Assembly: GCA_903813345.2 (NCBI GenBank)
Contig: CAIIXF020000007.1
Coordinates: forward strand, 6,451,730 to 6,515,729
Reading direction: 5' to 3'
Source of the DNA: Owenia fusiformis
Taxonomy: Eukaryota > Annelida > Polychaeta > Sabellida > Oweniidae
Length of the DNA stretch: 64,000 nt
Each line of letters starts with the position of its first letter. The stretch's first letter is position 1. Below are positions 57,041-64,000 of this stretch, piece by piece. The position numbers and the translations under genes are program-made. The notes below the pieces were generated by a model. That model worked only from the letters and a program-made list of their open reading frames with translations, made no database searches and was not told the DNA's origin.

Positions 57041-57612
57041 ACACACCAAACTAGTTCTCACTACGTTCTCGAAAACGGGCTTAAACTCTGCACGAACGGA
57101 TTTGACGTACTAAGAACCCACTAAGAACCGTTTGGGATCTGTTTACAAACTTCATGAAACTACTAGAACGAGTAGGTCCTCCAGCACTTAGAGCATGCTC
57201 AAAATCTTCTGGTGATCGTCATAACGTTGCCGAATCGGTTTTAAACTGTGTGCGAACTGAATGAACGTAGCTACAACGTTCTACAGTCTGTTTACGAACT
57301 TCATGGACTTTCCAGGACGGGGTATGTGATTTAGAATTTTGAATCGATTCAAAATTCGATGGCGACCATACCGTTCTGTAATCAGGTCATGATGACCTTC
57401 TAGACTAAGGGACGGTTTATACTACGTTGCACACCGACGTGGTGCGACCTGAACGAACTGCGAATGAGATGGACGTGTTGAAGACTGTTTATGAACGAAG
57501 TAGCTAATTATTTTAGACATATATCCCGACCGCAGCCAGATTGAGCCCCTTTTACGACATTTTCGTAGGACTGGCAAGAACGGGTAAGAACTAGTTTGGT
57601 GTGATAGGGGGG
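57041..57612. mobile_element. Deleted copy of a foldback arm
   Basis: Begins ACACCAAACTAGTTCTCACT like the arm start, then jumps to the second-subunit text (AAACTGTGTGCGAACTGAAT) and ends AACTAGTTTGGTGTGATAG. It is an internally deleted arm adjoining the full palindrome. Confidence 0.75.
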
Positions 57613-58112
57613 TTAGATAATACTTGTCGAAAAGCACCTCACTTTTTGGGACACCCGATATAAAGGATCTAGGTAGGTATCTAGATTATTCGCAGTGACT
57701 TTGAACATTTCGGGTAAGCAAACGTTTTAGGTCACCTACATTTTGCTGTATGTAGCCTATTTCAAACTCAAAATAATGATTTTACATTGATGTAATCCTG
57801 TATTATGATGCATATACTGTAAACAGCATCGCCATCTTTATGAGGTAGCAGACACAGTTTTTACAATCCCAAACCAAACCTTACACTCCCCTCCATACGT
57901 TTGGCAACCTTAGCCCCCTCATTGTAGTACGTGTTAAAGCCTCTTTATGTTTGAATTTTTATTTACATAACCTGCGATGAAAATACTTATAATATTGATG
58001 GGAATGTAATTTGTTCAATGAAGAAGCCAAGTTGCCAAACATATCCACATATCCACATATCACATATCTTTTCGTGTGATATTCGATCTATATCCTTGCA
58101 ACCATGGGATAA
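57613..58112. other. Spacer, no gene
   Basis: A single TTTTTGGGACACCCGATATA near 57635 resembles a mariner end without a partner. Nothing else is supportable. Confidence 0.45.
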
Positions 58113-58432
58113 ATAAAGGTTATGTACTGGGAGGTTTTGGATATTGGGTTTATCCAGAGGGAGATATGCATATCTACCTGAGGGACCGTAGGGACCGAAG
58201 GTAGATGTGCATATCTCACGAAGGATGAAGCAACATTTTCAAATTTTTCACATTTTTTCTTTTTTTCAATTTTTTCAATTTTTTCGAAGCAGGAAGATAT
58301 GCCCTGGTGCGGGAGATATGGCGGGAGATATGGCGGGAGATATGGAGGTTCGGGATATGGAAACCTCAAAATCAGGATACGGGATATATCTTACCAACAT
58401 ATCTCCCTAAAACTCTACTTGGCATAGGATAA
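58113..58432. mobile_element. TATCC-type foldback, copy 2
   Basis: Rearranged and inverted counterpart of 36674-37132: GGATATTGGGTTTATCC, a GGGACCGTAGGGACC segment, T-rich run, CGGGAGATATGG subrepeats, and TCTACTTGGCATAGGAT at the right end. Confidence 0.7.
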
Positions 58433-58470
58433 AACGTATTACTTATTGCGAAGAATAAAGAAAACAACTA

Positions 58471-59105
58471 CAAGGTGTCCCGAAAGTATGCCCCCTAGGC
58501 AGACATATTCCAGTGTTCTCATAGTATGTGGCATATATCATTTTAAAGCTTATCCAAAGTTACATTGATTTGCCAAGTATCATGGTTTAACTCCCAAATG
58601 GGAAAAAGTTATACTCATTTTAAAAGTTAGTGTTTTGCCAAAATAAAGTTTAATTTTACACCACATTACTAGTCAATGAGTTTCCCCTTGGCCATATTAC
58701 AGCAGCAATTCCTTTCAGATATGACTCTAAAGGCCCTTCAAAAAGGGGTGTGGAATTTTATAACCCTCTTAAAACCTGTTAAGGCACTTTAGAAGAGTTT
58801 CCTTAGAGTTTCTACCCTCATCGTTCTCTTTTTCCAACTCAATATCCATCCGATCCGAAAAGAATTGCTGCTGTTAAGATGGCCTAGGAGGACACATTGA
58901 CTAGTGATTTGGTTTAAAATTGAACTTAATTTTGACCAAACACTAAATTTTGAAATGCCTGTAACTTTTTCACATTTGAAAGTTGAATCATATACTTGGC
59001 GAATCAATGTAACTTTGGATAAGCTTTGAAATGATATATGACACATACTATGACGACACTGGTATATGTCTGCCTAGGGAGGGGGCATACTTTCGGGACA
59101 CCCTG
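58471..59105. mobile_element. Mariner-type non-autonomous element with long TIRs
   Basis: Ends CAAGGTGTCCCGAAAGTATG / CATACTTTCGGGACACCCTG, flanked by TA on both sides (58469-58470, 59106-59107). The inverted arms extend over about 250 bp each (TCTGCCTAGG... and the poorly conserved inner part). The start CAGGGTGTCCC and the TA target fit mariner. No transposase frame is present in the 635 bp. Confidence 0.8.
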
Positions 59106-59263
59106 TATAACCGTATTGGAGTTTCTTGACAAAATACCCTCTGTTAAGGAAGTATTGTCGGAGATACTATGCTGACTTCCATCATCGTTGCTTGGCAGAC
59201 TTCTAGATAAAAATGACTTAACATAACCCTATATACCCTATATACCATATATATACCATATTT

Positions 59264-59369
59264 ATCCCATACTTGGACGTGTTACGGGTACATAAAGCCG
59301 GTTTGTAAAAACTTTTATCCCATACTTGGACGTGTTACGGGTACATAAAGCCGGTTTGTAAAAACTTAT
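59264..59369. repeat. Perfect 53-bp tandem duplication
   Basis: The 53-bp unit containing CTTGGACGTGTTACGGGTAC and AAAGCCGGTTTGTAAAAACT is repeated twice without a mismatch, so it is recent. Confidence 0.9.
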
Positions 59370-59419
59370 ATTTTCATCAGCGGGCAGATATAGCTTTACG
59401 TCCCGCTCCGAGCGGGCAG

Positions 59420-59449
59420 ATATAGTATATCTGCCCGCTACGTCATAAT
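59420..59449. repeat. Short palindrome GCGGGCAGATATA
   Basis: GAGCGGGCAGATATA is followed directly by its complement. The upstream text CGTCCCGCTCCGAGCGGG forms a second small hairpin. Confidence 0.75.
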
Positions 59450-59501
59450 CGCTGTTCCCGTATTGGTTCTTTTTTGTAACGTTCGCATACTGTAAACGAC
59501 A

Positions 59502-59624
59502 ATGGAGAAAAACGCAGACAATCTCGACCTGTTTGATCCTTTAAAGAAGGGAAGGAGCAGTGTACCGGCGTTAATAATCAAAGATTTGAATAGGAAAGAA
59601 ACAGGAATACAAAACTGGACATGA
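59502..59624 (+). CDS. Small ORF, 40 aa, unknown
   Basis: ATG at 59502 opens MEKNADNLDLFDPLKKGRSS and runs to TGA at 59622-59624. The composition is protein-like and CG content is locally higher, but there is no homology I know and no splice site is compelling. It could be a first exon or a remnant. Confidence 0.2.
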   Translation: MEKNADNLDLFDPLKKGRSSVPALIIKDLNRKETGIQNWT

Positions 59625-59710
59625 ATATTTTAAGAATATTCCACTGTTGGTCGCAAAGTTTCTGAACTTTGGCAAATTGAACAATGTGATTGGTATGGGA
59701 TAAACAGATC

Positions 59711-59847
59711 ATCCTATAGTCGGTTCAGGATATTTGGATTATCCCTTGGCCAATATAATATATCTACCCTCGGGACCTACGGCCCTCGGGCAGATATATT
59801 ATATTGGCCTCGGGATAATCCCAATATCCTGAACCTCATATAGGATA
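59711..59847. repeat. 137-bp near-perfect hairpin
   Basis: ATCCTATAGTCGGTTCAGGA at the left is answered by TCCTGAACCTCATATAGGAT at the right; the inner arms carry CCAATATAATATATCT and the centre is GGGACCTACGGCCCT. Same design as 29036-29139 and 40571-40735. Confidence 0.85.
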
Positions 59848-61180
59848 ATCTATATATATATACGGGATAGCCCCATATGTCCCCTTTCAAACAAAAAAAA
59901 TTATCATAGATCACCCATTGAGAACAAAAGATATGACCGCTTTTTCCGCCATCTATTCGAATTTTAAACAATTATCACTATATTTCAAACTTAAGACCAC
60001 CATCACAAAAAGTCAAATATTTGAAGTGAGCCGAATTATTTCGTCATACTTTTTGTAAAATTATATCCACATAATAAAAACAAAATAAAATGTAAATTCC
60101 GTACATTTTCACTGGTGATTGCACTGATAAATCTTGATTTCAGTTAACCATCATCCCAATTTTTGATTTAGATTTTTTGCCTTGTACCTTTTCACTAGCG
60201 CCCTCTGTTGAGTAATCCCTAATTAACGGCTTGTGCTATTTCAATAATATAAGTAACACAACGACTGATATTTCAACAATAAAAGTAATATGATAATATT
60301 GAATCTATTTCCAAACCGTAAAGACATGCATCATTGTAACCAACAAAACAAAGTACCTGTATGGTGACAAGCATATTGATTGAGTTTTGGCTAAAACGAT
60401 CTGCAACACGATTTTCGGCAATGAATGCGGCCATTTTGAAAATAGGCGTTCCTATACTATAAATGTGCCATGAATTTTGACTGACAAACGAGACATATAG
60501 ACAAGCAGGCAGAACACTTGCTAGAGCGACGTTATGAGGTGATTTACAAGTTTTCCAGATATGTTGTGGGTATGTTTTGATATTGTGAGGCTACCCCCTT
60601 CTAAGGGCTTAAGACTAAGCAGATTCAGCAAAAACAACGAACATTATGTGCATTTTGACTCATGATTTGTTTGCTTGTGAGTATAGGATGACTATGGGAG
60701 ACGTTTTACAAAAACATAAAGGACAGACATAGTAAACACCCTTTCGTCACTCTTGTAGACGTGATGGAGTGATTGTACACACATGAGCTAAAACAGCTCA
60801 CTTATGAACTTGTGAACGACCTGGTACAGGATGCTTCGATAAAATCAGCAACGAGAACAGAATGATGTTGTAATAATGACGCGACGCCATCAAATGAATT
60901 AATAACAGCAAAGTGCTTTTCTGATGTCAGACACTTTTCAAATGATTGAACGATACCCTGGATGCTCTGCTCTGCGAAGGCTTATTTATCTTGACAAACA
61001 TCCTAGGGAATATATCCGTAGTGTGAGCGTCATTATTTATTAGGCAAAATAAGGCAAAACCAAGCAAACACGATGCATAGCTTTTAGTATTCATTACATT
61101 GTTCGATGGCGATATTGTCACAAGATACATGTACTTGTACATAAGTTCAATAGTTTTGTATAAATAGGACGACCAATCTT
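59848..61180. other. Intergenic, no recognised feature
   Basis: No bounded repeats or credible coding frames found. Confidence 0.45.
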
Positions 61181-61549
61181 AAGTTTGAACTTTAAATGTA
61201 ACGATCGCTTATCTGTGATTAAACATAAGAGTTGTTCAGGTGCTCCACAGTTCCATGGCAATGGTTACCATAGTAAACGCAACGTTAGTAATGCCATGGT
61301 GATTGTCAAGAAACCTTTACAGAATAAGATAAGAAATGTTCCTTCTGTTGTGAAAATTAGTGAACTCACGTGGGAGTGAAGCAAATAAGTCAAACGTTAC
61401 AATATCATTAGAACTGAATACCTAGTTAATATAATTATTTCGGGCGAGTAAGAGCAAGATCGTCATTATTGCAATGGAAGTGATGTGGTAGGTATTTGAG
61501 ATGAATATCGCGATCTATTAACATGATTGGAAACTCCTCGTGTCAAAGC

Positions 61550-61669
61550 TCATTCTATAGGAGGTTCAAACGTGAAATCAAATTGATGGCGAATTGATGT
61601 AAAGTCAGTAATTGTGACATTTCGGGGATCACGAGCCCTTCCCGGAGACACCGTCGTGATTGCAGCCAT
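61550..61669 (-). CDS. Small ORF, 39 aa, unknown
   Basis: On the minus strand ATG at 61669 opens MAAITTVSPGRARDPRNVTI and reads to TGA at 61550. Local CpG and GC content are above the surroundings, as in some first exons. No family recognised and no downstream exon identified. Confidence 0.2.
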   Translation of the reverse strand: MAAITTVSPGRARDPRNVTITDFTSIRHQFDFTFEPPIE

Positions 61670-62465
61670 ACCACAATAATAGCTATCTCTCAACAATTGA
61701 AATATGGATTGGATTAGCCATATACATACATTACTCAATGTATGAGTATGTATCCGTTGTATATTACTTGGATAATAAATACATTTCCTCAACGATTTGC
61801 ATTGCTATATAGCTGATGTCATCGCAGTAATGTTCAATCATTTTAGGAATTGCCTCAAACCCTTAAATAAAAAAAATGATATTAAACACATGTAAAGTTA
61901 TGTTTATTAACACCAAAACAATTTACATTGATTTCAGATGTAAAATAGCAAAATATAATCACGCTTATAGTGATAAAAAAGCTTTACAATATTTACAAGA
62001 CTTGGCAACTTATAATCAATGACGCCCCTACTGCAAGTCCTGGTGAGTTAATGATGGTACCTGTCCAATGACCTAACCATGGTGGACCATCAGTTTATAC
62101 GTCTAAATATAGTATATGAATATGAAATATTGTTACTAAGTAATATATAAAATAGTACCGTGGGTACTGGGCTTACATTGTGTTGCTCTAAAAGGAAATT
62201 GTAGCCATTTTGAAAGAAGAAACTTGTAGACATTGTTGATAATCTAGAAATAAAGGTACCTGTATAATTTCAAGCAAATTTGTGAAAAACTTGAGTTATA
62301 ACCAAAACTGAAACCTGATTTTTTGTGAGTAAAAATTGGCCACCATTTTGAAACAAGGCGAGCTTTTGAGATACCACTTATGGAACAACTGACGACCTTA
62401 TGTAGACACATTTTGAAAGTGAATTCGTCCTGGAGGATTTCTTTATTAGCTACCAATGTGTTGAC
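61670..62465. other. Intergenic, no recognised feature
   Basis: No gene seen. The right part leads into a GACGGACA-bearing dispersed repeat, with AAATTGGCCACCATTTTGAAA typical of that repeat class. Confidence 0.45.
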
Positions 62466-62565
62466 AGGCAGACGGACAGACATATGAACGGACGGACGGA
62501 CTGACGGACGGACAGACAGACAGATAGATGGGTGATAACAATAGCTCGCCAATGTGAGCCAATAA
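62466..62565. repeat. GACGGACA microsatellite and repeat end
   Basis: GACGGACA/GACAGACAGA words at 62470-62527 are followed by TAGCTCGCCAATGTGAGCCAAT. It matches the style of 1590-1652 and 10110-10190. Confidence 0.8.
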
Positions 62566-62772
62566 TCAACAAACTTCATATTTATCTATAAGGGAATGGA
62601 TATAGAGCAATTGACAACATTTTAAAGTAATCCCTTCCCCCGGTCTCCTCTGAAAAAATTAAAGCATTCCCTAACTGTGTTAATTCTAATTAGCTTAATA
62701 ACATCGTTGATATAATGATATATTTGCAGCTGTATAATATGTCGATGATATGGTATATTCAATGCAGTTGTG

Positions 62773-63833
62773 CATAGTAGCCCCCACAGAATGGCCCAAG
62801 GGTCAGTTTTCCTTTAATAACTTTTTAATATTCAGTATTATCAAAAACCAATGACACATTTGAAAACAACACAAAAGATATCTATTAGATATCTTTTGAC
62901 CGTGTTAAACATCTCTTACTATATTAATATTATAGCCATTTATAGTATGAGTGACGCAAATACAAAATTCATCATTTTGTTTCATATTTGTTCAAAAATG
63001 GCAGCATGTTTTGTGAATTTGAATGTTCAGTTGAAAGTTAATATCTAAGAAATGTCATAGGTATATGAATTCATGAAGACTGCTGCTTTGGTATTACTGC
63101 ATTAAAAAGCTCTTATTTTAAATTGACTGGAATGTATATCTGAAAAAGTTCGTATATTGTATGTACAGTACGTGTATATTGGTAGGGTTGCGGGACTTAA
63201 CGTTTTTGTTTATAGCCATTCCATTGTTACCAGTAGTGGATTAGCAGCTTAGTTTGTTTAACCCGTGCAGCTATAGGGTTATGCTGCTACCGTATTTTAA
63301 TGTCTTAACCATCCTTGGAATGCACGTGAATTGTTCTTCAGCTTTTCAAGGCCCTCTGAGATGGCTGGATGGGCCTCTTGAAAGGATTGGGGACCCATTC
63401 TCATCACATCCCGCGTATTGGGGCCCCACCTGTTCACATCCTCTTGAGCACAACCCACAAACATTTCAATAGAGTTGAGGTCATGAGCCTTTGAAAGGAG
63501 TAAAACTTTTTGTAGGCTATTTGAATTTGGTCATTTGCTGAATCACATCAAGATCGTAACGGTGGCAGCATGACCATATAGGCTTATGACACTTCTTGAA
63601 TACAAACTTTCAACTGAACATTCATAAAAAATAGTGAAATATGTATTTGCGTCACTCATACTTTGACCACCTATAATATTAATTAGTTAAGAGATGTTCC
63701 TTAGATATCTTTTTTGTATTTCAGCATTTTAATCAAGTTTTCAAATATGTTATTGGTTTTTGATAATACTGAAAATTAAAAAAATATATTAAAGAAAAGG
63801 TGACCCTTGAACAATTCTGTCCGGGCTACTATG
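62773..63833. mobile_element. CATAGTAGCC-ended transposon with transposase remnant
   Basis: Arms 62773-63042 and 63602-63833 are reverse complements; ends CATAGTAGCC / GGCTACTATG are flanked by TGTG (62769-62772, 63834-63837). Between the arms lies a Tc1-like transposase C-terminal fragment on the minus strand. A 4-bp duplication is unusual for Tc1, so the fragment may belong to another insertion or the flank match may be chance. Confidence 0.7.
63297..63488 (-). pseudogene. Tc1-like transposase C-terminal fragment
   Basis: The minus-strand frame reads AHDLNSIEMFVGCAQEDVNR and continues open for 63 codons to TAA (63297-63299). HDLNSIEMFVG aligns with the SPDLNPIENLWG signature that carries the last catalytic acidic residue of Tc1 transposases. 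Upstream catalytic parts are missing. Confidence 0.45.
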
Positions 63834-64000
63834 TGTGCCTCAAATATGATATGTGTTGATATGAATTGATACTGTTTTGACATTTTGATTCAAAAGATAT
63901 CACAACGACCTTAGTATTAACGTCACTTAACATCATATCTGCCGCTGCACTAGTTTTGCACCATCCTTTGTTAATTATCAGTGATAGTGTTGAAGAAGAG

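Noticed and set aside
1-64000. CRISPR array, prophage or bacterial operon
   Set aside because: Spliced animal genes throughout; the regular repeats are tandem units without unique spacers.

Overview
The window is eukaryotic: AT-rich, intron-bearing animal DNA crowded with decayed transposable elements. Gene content (NOP58, a SOCS6/7-type adaptor, a GT31 glycosyltransferase) and the repeat style (GACGGACA-type microsatellites beside 'CCAAAATGGCGGCC' units, tRNA-derived SINEs, many small long-TIR elements) suggest a marine invertebrate, most likely a bivalve mollusc. The species call is inference; no rRNA or mitochondrial marker is present.

Layout. (1) 1-13,436, minus strand: nine coding exons of NOP58, a core box C/D snoRNP protein (residues 1-303; the C-terminal part lies left of the window). 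Introns 3 and 4 each carry one copy of a 74-nt element that folds like a box C/D snoRNA, so this gene probably hosts two paralogous snoRNAs. Its other introns hold a 162-bp tandem array, a nested pair of DNA transposons with intact 5-bp target duplications, foldbacks and a Tc1/mariner MITE. (2) 13.4-16.5 kb: divergent spacer between NOP58 and SOCS, mostly transposon-derived. (3) 16,548-31,912, plus strand: a five-exon SOCS6/7-like gene, 831 aa, with a long disordered N-terminus carrying five spaced Y-x-[ST]-[VI] motifs, then an SH2 domain and a SOCS box. Intron 3 holds a 5.3-kb element with about 0.5-kb inverted ends; the 3'UTR contains a MITE. (4) 32.7-45.6 kb: intergenic, with a 150-bp minisatellite, several TIR elements (one inserted between AAA and TTT without duplication, like Spy elements) and a dead mariner-like transposase. 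(5) 45,636-48,352, plus strand: a two-exon GT31 (beta-1,3-galactosyltransferase-like) gene, 367 aa, whose DxD motif reads T-H-D; its intron contains a 1.15-kb TIR element with two SINE copies inside. (6) 48.4-64 kb: repeats, including a 2.5-kb palindromic foldback, a duplicated cassette carrying a start codon and a splice donor, a mariner-type element, long hairpins and a Tc1-like transposase remnant.

The three confident genes are unrelated in function. No operon, CRISPR or phage structure is present. The most interesting leads are the intronic snoRNA pair in NOP58, the altered active site of the GT31 protein, the tyrosine-motif array of the SOCS protein, and several transposon families whose target-site behaviour can be read inside the window from duplications or paralogous empty sites.
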